Assembly: GCF_004379255.2 (NCBI RefSeq)
Contig: NC_056035.1
Coordinates: 16,389,902 to 16,453,901 of the forward strand
DNA: 64,000 nt
DNA from: Salvia splendens
Taxonomy: Eukaryota; Streptophyta; Magnoliopsida; Lamiales; Lamiaceae
Reading direction: 5' to 3'
Part shown: positions 25,033 through 35,244 of the stretch, piece by piece
Position numbering within the stretch: position 1 is the first letter of the stretch
Layout: each line of letters starts with the position of its first letter
Program-made: the position numbers and the translations under genes
Notes under the pieces: generated by a model
The model's input: the letters and a program-made list of their open reading frames with translations, nothing else
Database searches by the model: none
What the model was told of the DNA's origin: nothing

Positions 25033-25223
25033 CTCCCTCCGTCCCCGAATAAGAGTCGCTAATTTCCATTTTGGGTCGTCCCCCATTAAGAGTCACTCTT
25101 CATTTTTACCATAAATGGTAGTAGGCCCCACATTCCACTAACTCACTCCACTCACATTTTATTATAAAACCAATATAAAAAAGTGGATCCCACATTCCAC
25201 TAACTTTTTCAACCAATTTTTCT
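24869..25223 (+). repeat. Direct repeat, copy 1 (copy 2 at 27647-28002)
   Basis: About 355 bp covering part of a 196-bp unit and the left part of a Stowaway MITE (from 25033). It recurs at 27647-28002 with only a few differences (TTTTGGGTCG versus TTTTTGGCCG). The copies bracket a 2.4-kb LTR-like segment. Confidence 0.9.
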
Positions 25224-27646
25224 ACCCTTTTTTTCTACCCTTTTTTATTTTGTCCGTGGAAGAACGTTGAATATTTAACTCGATTTTATACCTTTATTTC
25301 TTTCGATAGTTAATGGAATGAATTGAAGCTCTTAACGGAAATTGGGCCAGGATCTATTCGTTCTTCTATCAAGAAGTTCTTTCCTTGAGGGAGCCAATTA
25401 TTAAAAGCCCCTTTCAGTTCACAAAACCCATACCTCACCACGTACTACATTCACAAAATCAGTTACCACTCTTCCATTAATATAGCAACAAGAATAATGG
25501 ATATAGAGAAGATCTCTATCGAAATCCCAACAAATGCAGTGCACGGATCACTATCACAATCCTTTTCACCACTTCCATAATTCCAGAGAAAAAGAAAAAA
25601 AATTGAGAGTGCAAAGAAGATTTTACCAAATGCAGTTTTACATATTAGAGATTAGAAAGACTACAAACTTCCAAGTCGAGATGGCAAATTCTCACTATCC
25701 GAGCAGCAGTGACAAATCGGCGGTGAACCGGCGAACCGGCGGAGAAGCCGACAGCGATGGCGACGGCTCTGTGCAGCGACGGAGAAACAGCAGAGGCCGC
25801 CGGCGTGAGATGGTCTGACGGTGGCTGACCGCAGCTGCTGTGACCGAAACCGACGGCGACGGCAGCAGTGGCGTCGGGTACAGCGGCTCCGAGCGACGGC
25901 GTGGACGGGGCCAGCAGCAGCACTCCCCAGCAGAGACGGCAGAACCAGCGACGGAGGGAGTCGGACGATGCCATGTCGCCGGAGTGCAGCGAGCGTCGGA
26001 GGAGGAATGGCCGACGGCTCTGGTATGGAGTGTTGGTGGAGCGACGGAGAGAGAGACGACGGGGTGAGGGATTTCTCAATTTGGGAGGATTTCTCAATTT
26101 GGGGATTTGTGTGAATTGGAGAAGAAATAGAGAGATGGGTGTTGTTTCTAGAGAAGAAGATGAATGTAAGATTGAGGGAGAGTGAAATATGTGATGTGAT
26201 TTTAGGAAGGAGTAAAGAGAGGAGTTTGGGGAAGAGAGATGGGAGATAGAGATGCTGCCGTACAGATCATGTGTAGAAGAAGAAGAATGATGTTAGGGAG
26301 TATAGGTTTGGGCTGCTTGTTGGGCCAAGGATTTATTTTAAATATTGGGCCTTAGATTATTTTGAGATGTGGTTATTATTATGGAATTTGATTACACATT
26401 GCCCAGCCTTTTCTATTTTAAATTTGGGACGGAAGAGTGGGGTATGTGTAGTGATGGGTTAGTAAATCTAATGGGAAATTGCTTATCTTGGCAGAGGGTT
26501 TTGATAAAGGATTTGGATTGGAGTTAATTTGAGTTCGGGCTAAACTAATTAAGTGGAAGATTTGGGCCAGTAGCTAGGAGCTTCACGGATTGAATTAAAG
26601 AATCATATTGTTGTGATAGAGTCGGCTGACCTTATGATTAATGTACGAGGATTTCAGAATTTTCTATGTAATGTCGAAGGGTAAGATCTAATATCACAAG
26701 GATACATGCATTATTTTAATTAAATGTTTTGTTCTCTAAAGTCTAATTTTTGCATATTATGTTCTTCCATAAAAAGGGTGAATTTTTGGCAAGCTATTTG
26801 AAAACAAAACGGCGGAAAGACGAGTTGAGGAGTTAAGAGAATGAGGTGGGCTTTCTTTTTAAATAAGGACTGTGTCCTAAGTATATTTATTTTTGCGAAA
26901 TATGTTTGTCATGCCATATTTTTGTGTTGCTATGGGACCTATCTGAAGTGGCTTTTGCCATGTATGGTTAATCGAATTCGGGTCTGACTAGGGAGCGAGT
27001 CCCTACTCAGGCTAGTGTACACCCCGTAGATCGTGCGCTATCTCTTTGAGTTGGCCGGTCTAGTGGCTTGGAATGTGGCCACATTCCTTGTCATGTATGT
27101 TCAGATATGGTATGGTGAGGTTGATGATATTGAGGTTGATGGTGATGATGATGTTAGTGAAATGATTTAGTGACTCGGGCTCTTTCAAAGTTAAAACCCC
27201 GAGGTCACTCGTTAATGGCATGATAAATATTTTTATTGAAAATGTTTTCGGCATGAGTCCACTGAGCGCATCAAGTACTCAGCCCTGCATTTCTTTTTAA
27301 AAATGTGCAGGTTGAGCTGTGACAAGCGCGGTGGGTGTTGAGCAGAGTTGGTGAAGATTTGTGTTTGTTTTAAATGTTCCGAATATATTGTGTCTTCATA
27401 CATAATATTATTCTTCTCTCGAATGCTTCCGCTGAATGTTGTTTCTTTTGAGTTTACGTATTGTTGACATATAATCCTTTTGAGTTCTCAATTGTTGAAA
27501 TGATACTCTGATTTTATTTGAGTTATTCTAACTCATTTTGAGCTATGGTCGAGTTGTGTTATTTTCCCCTTTCTTCCCCGCTTCTTTAACCCTCCTCTAG
27601 TCGCGATCAACTGTGTTTTCTATCCTTAGAATATGCGGGCGTGACA
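25224..27646 (+). mobile_element. Partial LTR of a Ty3/gypsy-like retrotransposon
   Basis: The right part has the look of a plant Ty3/gypsy LTR: GTCCACTGAGCGCATCAAGT, ACTCAGCCCTGCA, TGTGCAGGTTGAG, and a terminus ATATGCGGGCGTGACA ending in CA. The GC-rich stretch at 25690-26090 gives long chance ORFs on both strands but nothing recognisable. No clear TG start or matching 5-bp duplication is found on the left, where the sequence joins directly to an interrupted Stowaway copy, so the 5' end is probably missing. No gag or pol is present. Confidence 0.5.
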
Positions 27647-28002
27647 ATACGATTAACATGTGTCGTGTTTCGATGATTGATACACGTTTCTTGTTTCTCC
27701 TAAGGGTTTAATAAGCCTAGGGGCTAGGGTATAGTACGTACTCATTAATAACAATGTTCAAACCGATACGAATAATGCACCGAATGGTTACGAATAATGG
27801 ATATTATTTACTCCCTCCGTCCCCGAATAAGAGTCGCTAATTTCCATTTTTGGCCGTCCCCCATTAAGAGTCACTCTTCATTTTTACCATAAATGGTAGT
27901 AGGCCCCACATTCCACTAACTCACTCCACTCACATTTTATTATAAAACCAATATAAAAAAGTGGATCCCACATTCCACTAACTTTTTCAACCAATTTTTC
28001 TC
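27647..28002 (+). repeat. Direct repeat, copy 2 (copy 1 at 24869-25223)
   Basis: Begins ATACGATTAACATG immediately after the LTR terminus and continues to the same Stowaway interior point (CCAATTTTTCT), after which this copy carries on into the complete MITE. Confidence 0.9.
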
Positions 28003-28061
28003 TACATTTCTTAAAACTCGTGCCCGGTCAAACAACGACTCCTATTAGGGGACGGAGGGAG
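27811..28061. mobile_element. Stowaway-type MITE (complete); truncated copy at 25033-25223
   Basis: CTCCCTCCGTCCCCGAATAA at the left and GGGGACGGAGGGAG at the right, with flanking TA. The upstream copy lacks its right third. Confidence 0.9.
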
Positions 28062-28369
28062 TACTATATAATGCACCATATGTGAACTGCAATGTATACG
28101 AATAAGATGTGTCATGTTTCGATGTTTGGCACACGTTTCTTGTTTCCCCTAAGGGTTTAATAAGCATAGGGGCTAGGGTATAGTACGTACTCATTAATAC
28201 CAACGTTTAAAAATAGCGCGTGTTGAAGTTATACATAATTAACGTATTATGAAATGTACATATTATAAATAGTAAAGTAATTCTTAGGTGCATAATTAAC
28301 TCGGTGAAGTACCCATTAGCCCATTGATAGTTCGTATTCCCTACAACATTCAAAATAATGACAAGTTCT

Positions 28370-29350
28370 CGCTACATAATGCAACGTTTTACTCAAATAA
28401 TGCATATATCTGTCTACCGATGAATTTATATCCACTTTTAATATACCATGCATCCCTGAACATAGATAATGTACAAGTTTGTTTGACTGATGCTCAAAGT
28501 GGTAGTTAACTAATTTGAGCTGAACTAGTTATTGCTTCTGACAGTCGTTTGCGGAATTTCTGGGCGATTCCCATAGGCAGGATATCATCGACTGCGTCTC
28601 CGATGTCAATCCTTAACTGCTTCGTCCCTGTCCAACAACAGTAAAATGCATCATGAAACATGCAATATAATGCATAGAAAATAGATATATACTGTACAGA
28701 TACTTCAAAGTAATGAACATCAAACTTGCATTCACTACTTTACCAATGTCCAACAGCAGTCGTACTGCATTCATATAGTTACGTAATGCAGTCGTATATG
28801 CATATAATGCAGAGATTATAACAAGTAATGCACATACACATATTTCATTTACTCTTTGACAATATAAAACAACAGCAAACATAATGCATGCATATAGACA
28901 AATAATGCAATCAAATAGGCAAATAATGCAAAGATTATATCAGGTAATGAACAAACAAATATTCCATATACTCTTTGACTAATATAACACAGCATTGACA
29001 TGATGCAAGATACATGATATATAATGAATAAAAAAAGACACATAATGCACAGACTCATTCAATTAATGAGCATAAAACTATTGCATTCACTATTTCACCA
29101 ATGACCAACGGCAGTTGATTGAAGGTTGTAGCACTGAATATAATGGCATTCATATAGGTACATAATGCAGTCGTATATGCATATAATGCAGAAATTATAA
29201 CAAGTAATGCACATACACATATTCCATTTACTCTTTGACACTATAAAACAGCAGTAAACATAATGCATGCATATAGGCAAATAATGCAATCATATAGGAA
29301 AATAATGCATAGATTATATCAGGTAATGAACAAACAGTAGTAAACATAAT
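28370..29350. repeat. TAATGCA motif cluster with a duplicated block of about 370 bp
   Basis: At least 15 copies of (A/G)TAATGCA lie within about 1 kb. Within it the block beginning CATTCATATAG near 28769 recurs near 29148 in diverged form (both contain GCAGTCGTATATGCATATAA and ATTATATCAGGTAATGAAC). Confidence 0.8.
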
Positions 29351-29508
29351 GCATTATGCGCTATGAACATATAATCTACAAACTCGACTACATCTTTAAA
29401 GAATTAAATTTAAAATATGTCAAGCACAGAAACAGAGCAACGGCTGAACAGAATCTCACCCTCTTTCTGGGATTGTTGGGGATTTGAAGGTCTTCCTCTT
29501 TTAGTCAT
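28506..29508 (-). CDS. Predicted 56-aa AT-hook-like protein, two exons
   Basis: Exon 1 29508-29460 encodes MTKRGRPSNPQQSQKE. Exon 2 28627-28506 encodes TKQLRIDIGDAVDDILPMGI and AQKFRKRLSEAITSSAQIS, then TAA. The donor G/GTGAGA and acceptor GGACAG join in frame (171 nt including the stop). KRGRPSNP resembles an AT-hook core (R-G-R-P), which binds the minor groove of AT-rich DNA. The intron (28628-29459) is filled with TAATGCA repeats. I do not recognise the family. It could be an accessory ORF of the MULE-like element or a remnant of a larger gene. Confidence 0.35.
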
Positions 29509-30038
29509 TACATAATCTGTGCTTAACATCAAACAATGAAAAACCTACAAAATTTTGGCAACAAATACTCGCGGTTTAATTGAAATCGTTTGAATCGTGA
29601 ACGCTTGTTAAAAAATGTAAAATAAACGACCAAACCCTACCTGCTGTTGTAGTGCAGTGAAATCTTGTTCAAACCGGGAAGGGATATTGGAAAGCAAGGG
29701 AACCAGCGGTGAATCTCCGAGAAATCGTCGCGATTTTGACTGGGCGGCGGCTAGGGTTTTTGCTAAATTTGGAAAATGAGAAGACGCTTATTGAGAGAGA
29801 ATCGGGAGCGAGATTGTGAGTAAATGCGTGTGATGATGGAAAGTAGTGGAAGATCCCGCTTAATTTTCGCCAAATACGTTTTCAGCGGTTTTGATTACAC
29901 AAAATGACTAAATCACCCCCATGATGCACTGAAGCGCGGAATGATAAATATGCTATTAATCTAGAACGTCCATTCTCCAGATCCAACGACCGAGATTGCG
30001 AAGAAACTTAAATCTAAGGGGAGAAAAGGAGTTTAACA

Positions 30039-30044
<6 letters not shown>

Positions 30045-30105
<61 letters not shown>
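30045..30105. repeat. (AT)n microsatellite
   Basis: AT dinucleotide tract between the end of the MULE-like element and the next small MITE. Further tracts lie at about 30403-30430 and 36843-36858. Confidence 0.95.
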
Positions 30106-30107
<2 letters not shown>

Positions 30108-30390
30108 AGATGATCAAAATAAGTATGTGTTTAAATCCAGAAATGCAGACCAAATCTTGGCCCTAGGATTAGATGATCTAATGGTCAATAATTAACCAAA
30201 AACACGGAAGGTCATAATTAAGCAATTGTAGGTCATATTATAATATTTGGGTTTAATGTCATGCTAAGATCGTTTTAGGTCATGCTTTGTTAGCATGACC
30301 TAAAAATTACCTAATTATGACCTAAAAGTGACCTAATTATGATATTGTTCTGCGTTTCTGTATTTAAATCTAGTTTTGCATAGATCAAAA

Positions 30391-30402
<12 letters not shown>
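30106..30402. mobile_element. Small MITE in (AT)n with about 45-bp inverted ends and GACCTAA repeats
   Basis: The left end contains GATCAAAATAAGTATG and TTTAAATCCAGAAATGCAGA. The reverse complement of the right end contains GATCTATGCAAAACTAG and TTTAAATACAGAAACGCAGA. The interior has a repeated TAGGTCAT/ATGACCTAA motif in both orientations. Both ends abut (AT)n. No coding capacity; superfamily not certain (MULE-like suspected from target preference). Confidence 0.6.
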
Positions 30403-30432
<30 letters not shown>

Positions 30433-30823
30433 TAGTAATCTAGGGCAAGTGCCCATTAACTACATAACTAGAGAACAAATCAGAGCCACAAGATCAAGAA
30501 AATCAAGGGCTATTATTAATACATGTAATTTTTGAATTTAAGGATAAATTAGTTCCCTCACTCACAAATTTACTCCACAATAACAAGGTGGGGTATAATA
30601 GTCATTGCATAGCCAAAATTAGATTATGTCGGCAATTTGAATTCATTTGAAGAAGAACCGCGATTATTCTTCTCTCTTCTCCTCTTCTCAGCTCTGGAAA
30701 TTCACCAGAAATTAAGCTCAGTTGCTTGATTGAAATGAAATTTCTTTAGAAATTCATGAAATTGATGCGAAATAGCTCGCTCGAGCTGAAGGTATTTATG
30801 AAATTGGTGCGGAATTGCTGCAC

Positions 30824-30997
30824 GTGACGGTAGAGGAGGAAAACACTATGGTGATAAAGAGGAACGGGAAGAGGAAGAGAGAGGAAGGGGAGGAGGAGGA
30901 AGGTTGCAAGTATATACGGCTGGAGAGGAGGTCGCCGTAGAAGCTTACTAGGAAGTTCCGGCTGCCGGATAACTGCAACGTGTCGGCGATCAGCGCA
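30824..30997 (+). pseudogene. Captured fragment of a class III small heat-shock protein gene
   Basis: The frame reads VTVEEENTMVIKRNGKRKRE, EGEEEEGCKYIRLERRSP, a TAG stop at 30938-30940, then KLTRKFRLPDNCNVSAISA. This is the middle of the alpha-crystallin domain of class III (17.4-kDa type) plant small heat-shock proteins, which share VTVEEE(N/S)TLVIK and GKRKRE. The N-terminal region and the C-terminal beta strands are absent. It lies just inside the left TIR of the foldback element. Confidence 0.7.
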
Positions 30998-31175
30998 ATC
31001 CACCTTCAAAATCAGCATCAAACACCATATCCACAAAGGCGCACAGTAATCACACAGTGAGAGTGGAAACTAGCAGAAGCAATGCTTACAGTATGATTAA
31101 ATGTGAGAACTCGTCACACTTCAACGCAATTTGGTGATTTCATAGCTACGAATTTCAACGCAATTTGGTGATTTC

Positions 31176-32310
31176 AAGAGTGAAGTAAAATCATAATAAG
31201 AATGACGTGTTTTGTGAACAAAAGTGAAGTAAAATCAGAATAAGAGTGATGTGTTTTGTGAACAAGAGTGAAGTAAAATCAGAATAAGAGTGATGTGTTT
31301 TGTGAACAAGAGTGAAGTAAAATCAGAATAAGAGTGATGTGTTTTGTAAACAAGAGTGAAGTAAAATCAGAGTAAGAGTGACGTGTTTTTTGAACAAGAG
31401 TGAAGTAAAATCAGATTAAGAGTGATGTGTTTTGTGAACAAGAGTGAAGTAAAATCAGAGTAAGAGTGATGTGTTTTGTGAACAAAAGTGAAGTAAAATC
31501 AGAGTAAGAGTGATGTGTTTTGTGAACAAGAGTGAAGTAAAATCAGAGTAAGAGTGATGTGTTTTGTGAACAAGAGTGAAGTAAAATCAAATTAAGAGTG
31601 ATGTGTTTTGTGAACAAGAGTGAAGTAAAATCAGAGTAACAGTGATGTGTTTTGTGAACAAGAGTGAAGTAAAATCAGAATAAGAATGATCTGTTTTGTG
31701 AACAAGAGTGAAGTAAAATCACAGTAAGAGTGATGTGTTTTGTGAACAAGAGCGAAGTAAAATCAGAATAAGAGTGATGTGTTTTGTGAACAAGGGTGAA
31801 GTAAAATCAGAGTAAGAGTGATGTGTTTTGTGAACAAGAGTGAAGTAAAATCAGAGTAAGAGTGATGTGTTTTGTGAACAAGAGTGAAGTAAAATCAGAA
31901 TAAGAGTGATGCGTTTTGTGAACAAGAGTGAAGTAAAATCAGATTAAGAGTGATGCGTTTTGTGAACAAGAGTGAAGTAAAATCAGAGTAAGAGTGATGC
32001 GCTTTGTGAACAAGAGTGAAGTAAAATCATAATAAGAGTGATGTGTTTTGTGAACAAGAGTGAAGTAAAATCAGAATAAGAGTGATGCGTTTTGTGAACA
32101 AGAGTGAAGTAAAATCAGAGTAAGAGTGATGTGTTTTGTGAACAAGAGTGAAGTAAAATCAGAGTAAGAGTGATGTGTTTTGTGAACAAGAGTGACGTAA
32201 AATCAGAATAAGAGTGATGCGTTTTGTGAACAAGAGTGAAGTAAAATCAGATTAAGAGTGATGTGTTTTGTGAACAAGAGTGAAGTAAAATCAGAATAAG
32301 AGTGATGTGT
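31176..32310 (+). repeat. 44-bp minisatellite, left arm, about 25 units
   Basis: The unit is GAGTGATGTGTTTTGTGAAC plus AAGAGTGAAGTAAAATCAGAATAA, 44 bp, with point variants (AATAA/AGTAA/ATTAA and TGTG/TGCG). There are no unique spacers between units, so it is not CRISPR-like. Confidence 0.95.
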
Positions 32311-32670
32311 ATTGTTTTTGTATTCAACCTCTATTAAATTTGTACATATTTAACCTTATCCCCATGTGATAAGTTTATAGTGTTTGTATTCAACCTCTAT
32401 TAAATTTGTACATATTTAACCTTAAAATTAAAGAAATTGTTGGCATTTCCACATAATTATCGTCAAAATATTTGTGTAGTCCTATTTGAGAAAGCTCACG
32501 GCCACCATTTCCATCTAGATTCAACATGTAGAAAGCTTCGGAGTCACGGCTGCCAACCACCCTCTCGAAGAGGGCCCTCATATAGAGCAGCTCCCTCTCC
32601 GCCGCGCACCCGTCGTCCTCCACCGGAATCACTCCGGCTCCCACCGACACACTCTGCACCGTCCGCAGCA

Positions 32671-33090
32671 AACATCGTCTCCACCCTGCCGAAGCTTTCC
32701 GACGCCAACTCGATTGACACCGAGGCAGAATCCATTGCGGAGAAGCGCCTCGCCGAGAAAATCTCTGCCGCCCTTGACGGTCGCGATAACCCGCTCAAGG
32801 AGACCCCCCTCCACATTGCCGTCCGCCTCAACGACGTCGAAGCCGCCAGCATCCTCGCTGCAGCGGGGGCCAACATCTACCTCCAGAATGCTGTCGGGTG
32901 GAATGCCCTCCAGGAGGCCCTCCTCCGCCGCTGCAAGGAGATCGCCCCCATTCTCATCCATCATGGCCACCTCAACACCTGGTCCAAGTGGCGGCGACGC
33001 CTCCCACGCCTCGTCGGCGCCCTCCGCCGCATGCGGGACTTCTACACGGTGATCCCCTTCCACTTTGAGAGCTCCATCATATCCTTCATC
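32671..33090 (+). pseudogene. Captured fragment of an ANKRD13-type ankyrin-repeat protein gene
   Basis: The frame reads NIVSTLPKLSDANSIDTEAE, SIAEKRLAEKISAALDGRDN, then the ankyrin-like ETPLHIAVRLNDVEAASILAA and AGANIYLQNAVGWNALQEAL, and WSKWRRRLPRLVGALRRMRDF followed by HFESSIISFI. It is the N-terminal half of plant ANKRD13/GPCR-chaperone-domain proteins. It is open across 140 codons but ends where the next exon should begin and runs into unrelated sequence, and no proper start codon is present. GC content is well above the surrounding transposon. Confidence 0.75.
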
Positions 33091-33214
33091 GACGTGGCGG
33101 TTGGAGTCCGTCCAGTCATTTGCCGCCGCGTATAGCCGCACTTTCTCCCGTTGCAATACATCGTCCATGCCGCTTCCGCGAAGAGGCGCTGCGAGCTCCC
33201 TCGCCCCAACGATC

Positions 33215-33443
33215 TAATTTCCAAAAATACCCTTGGCCTATTTTACATTATTAAAATAATTAATATTTATTTCATTAAGATGTGTGGCTGAGATTTGTTC
33301 TCTATATGTATATAGGATAGTGATCAAGGTATAACTAATCTTAAGTGTATAACTAGAGAACAAATCTCAGCCACACATCTTAATGAAATAAATATTAATT
33401 ATTTTAATAATGTAAAATAGGCCAAGGGTATTTTTGGAAATTA
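33215..33443. repeat. Perfect 90-bp inverted repeat with 49-bp spacer at the centre of the foldback element
   Basis: Arms 33215-33304 and 33354-33443 are exact reverse complements by eye. The spacer contains ATATAGGATAGTGATCAAGG, which resembles the outer terminus TATAGGGTAGTGATCTATGG, and the arms carry the same AGAGAACAAATC-CAGCCACA segment as the outer TIRs. It looks like two internal TIRs meeting head to head. Confidence 0.95.
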
Positions 33444-33489
33444 AATTATCAAATTTAAATGAATTACGCAGATTCCTTTCATTCTCATT

Positions 33490-33840
33490 ATGAAAATGGT
33501 CTTCTCCCCCGGCGACTCGCTGTTCTTCACCGATGAAGGCGGCGACGATGTAGGCTCCGCCGCCGAACTCATCATCCGCCTCCACCCTACCAACACCACG
33601 CTCAAACCTTCAACCTGTGCAGCGGGCGCAGGGCTCCCCGGCGCATTCGCCACGTTACAGCGGCAGTTAGCAATTGCAATTCATCCATATTTCGTCAATT
33701 ATTTGATCGCATCTGCAAGATCTGATCTCAATAAGAAAGAACTATGGTGGATTCATGCGATTTATGCTATTCAAATTAAGATTACTATGAAATTGATCAT
33801 TTGCACTGTTCATAGAATCGAACATTTTGATCGATTCTAG
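33490..33840 (+). other. Unrecognised gene-like fragment with an open frame
   Basis: A GC-richer stretch (33500-33670) encodes MVFSPGDSLFFTDEGGDDVG and SAAELIIRLHPTNTTLK, then LQRQLAIAIHPYFVNYLIAS, before AT-rich sequence and a stop at 33840. Composition and position suggest another captured host fragment, mirroring the cargo on the other arm. A faint resemblance to KNOX-type homeobox N-terminal regions (RQL-x4-IHP) was noted but is too weak to name. Confidence 0.35.
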
Positions 33841-34101
33841 TTTGTGATAGCACCTCGTTAATGGCGATTCTAGTTTGTGATACATGGCTATAATTTCATT
33901 GGATGATTATTGTAAATTGTAAGTATGAACTATTTTGGTATTGTTTGATCTACGCAGCTGGAAATTGTATGTTGTGATTGGAATACAAGTAGGAATTTGT
34001 GTGCGTGTGAATTGTATGATTTGCAAGATTTGCAGTTTGTTAAGCACTTGTGAATTGCATATTTGCAAGATTATGAAGATGAAACTAAAAAAAATTGCAC
34101 A

Positions 34102-34735
34102 TCACTCTTAGCATGATTTTACTTCACTCTTGTTAACAAAACACATCACTCTTATTCTGATTTTACTTCACTCTTGTTTACAAAATACATCACTCTTAGC
34201 ATGATTTTACATCACTCTTGTTAACAAAACACATCACTCTTATTTTGATTTTACTTCACTCTTGTTAACAAAACACATCACTCTTATTCTGATTTTACAT
34301 CACTCTTGTTAACAAAACACATCACTCTTATTCTGATTTTACTTCACTCTTGTTAACAAAACGCATCACTCTTATTCTGATTTTACTTCACTCTTGTTTA
34401 CAAAACGCATCACTCTTATTGTGATTTTACTTCACTCTTGTTAACAAAACACATCACTCTTATTTTGATTTTACTTCACTCTTGTTAACAAAACACATCA
34501 CTCTTATTCTGATTTTACATCACTCTTGTTAACAAAACACATTACTCTTATTCTGATTTTACTTCACTCTTGTTAACAAAACGCATCACTCTTATTCTGA
34601 TTTTACTTCACTCTTGTTTACAAAACGCATCACTCTTATTGTGATTTTACTTCACTCTTGTTTACAAAACACATCACTCTTATTTTGATTTTACTTCACT
34701 CTTGTTTACAAAACACATCACTCTTTGCATTAAAA
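34102..34735 (-). repeat. 44-bp minisatellite, right arm block 1, inverse orientation
   Basis: The unit TTATTCTGATTTTACTTCAC plus TCTTGTTAACAAAACACATCACTC is the reverse complement of the left-arm unit. There are about 14 units, with TTTACATCAC, AACGCATC and TTGTGAT variants. It ends in CTTTGCATTAAAATTTA, as does block 2. Confidence 0.95.
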
Positions 34736-35244
34736 TTTACAAAACACATCACTCTTTGGCGGGATTATTGGAAGTGTCCGCCTTATAGTGGATGCTCTAA
34801 CAACGTCGGCCTCGAAATAATTAAGAAATACATTTATTTTCAAATAAGAAACAAAATTTCCAAATCAGCTGTTGTATGCCACCACCTGTGACCTCCAGTA
34901 ACAATTTCAGGCTGGCAACTAACTCTGCTACGTCATGTGTTGTATTGTGCTCTATGAATATAGTGTACAAGAGATTGTTGATTTAGAATTCGATTTCTAT
35001 AAATTCATAGAATTCAAATTCCAATTTTGTGTACCTATTAGTAACTAGTAATTAAAAGTTGACAGTTAATTAGAGGTAATTAATACATAGAGCATTCGGA
35101 TTTCAGGTTGGATTTTTGCCTGATACCATCCGATTTGAAAATATAAAAATATTATGAAAAATGAATCTGATACGAACTGTCTATAAAGAGAATCTGATAC
35201 CAATCGATAGTGTACATCACTCTTCAATACCAAATAATTAATTC
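34736..35244. other. Spacer between minisatellite blocks with a Harbinger-like terminus
   Basis: Contains GGAAGTGTCCGCCTTATAGT followed by GGATGCTC/TAA at about 34766-34799. This resembles the ends of the Harbinger element at 58529-60647 and the GAGCATCC termini of others. No matching left terminus is found, so it is a terminal fragment. The rest is AT-rich without a gene. Confidence 0.4.

Larger units (their letters stand above)
23194..30047. mobile_element. Mutator-like element flanked by (AT)n, with FAR1-type fragment
   Basis: The left terminus ATAGGATTGTGTTCAAATCC matches the reverse complement of the right terminus, TATAGGGTAGTGTTAAACTCC, and the inner CCTTTTC block continues the match. 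Both ends sit in (AT)n. The interior holds a FAR1-domain fragment on the plus strand near the left end, tandem 196-bp repeats, a partial LTR insertion and, near the right end, a small minus-strand two-exon ORF whose intron is packed with TAATGCA. FAR1 domains are shared by MULE transposases and FHY3/FAR1 proteins. The catalytic core is absent. Confidence 0.6.

Noticed and set aside
25645..26185. Overlapping ORFs of 75-150 codons on both strands
   Set aside because: GC-rich part of a probable LTR; Arg/Ser/Pro-rich translations in several frames without family motifs, typical of chance ORFs.
31176..32310. Regular 44-bp repeats that at first sight recall a CRISPR array
   Set aside because: Units are contiguous with no unique spacers, the DNA is plant nuclear, and the array lies in a transposon arm.
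33042..33224. Minus-strand frame GMDDVLQREKVRLYAAAND as a separate gene (SMEK/PP4R3-like)
   Set aside because: Similarity is too weak by eye and the frame is short; noted only as possible extra cargo next to the ANKRD13-type fragment.
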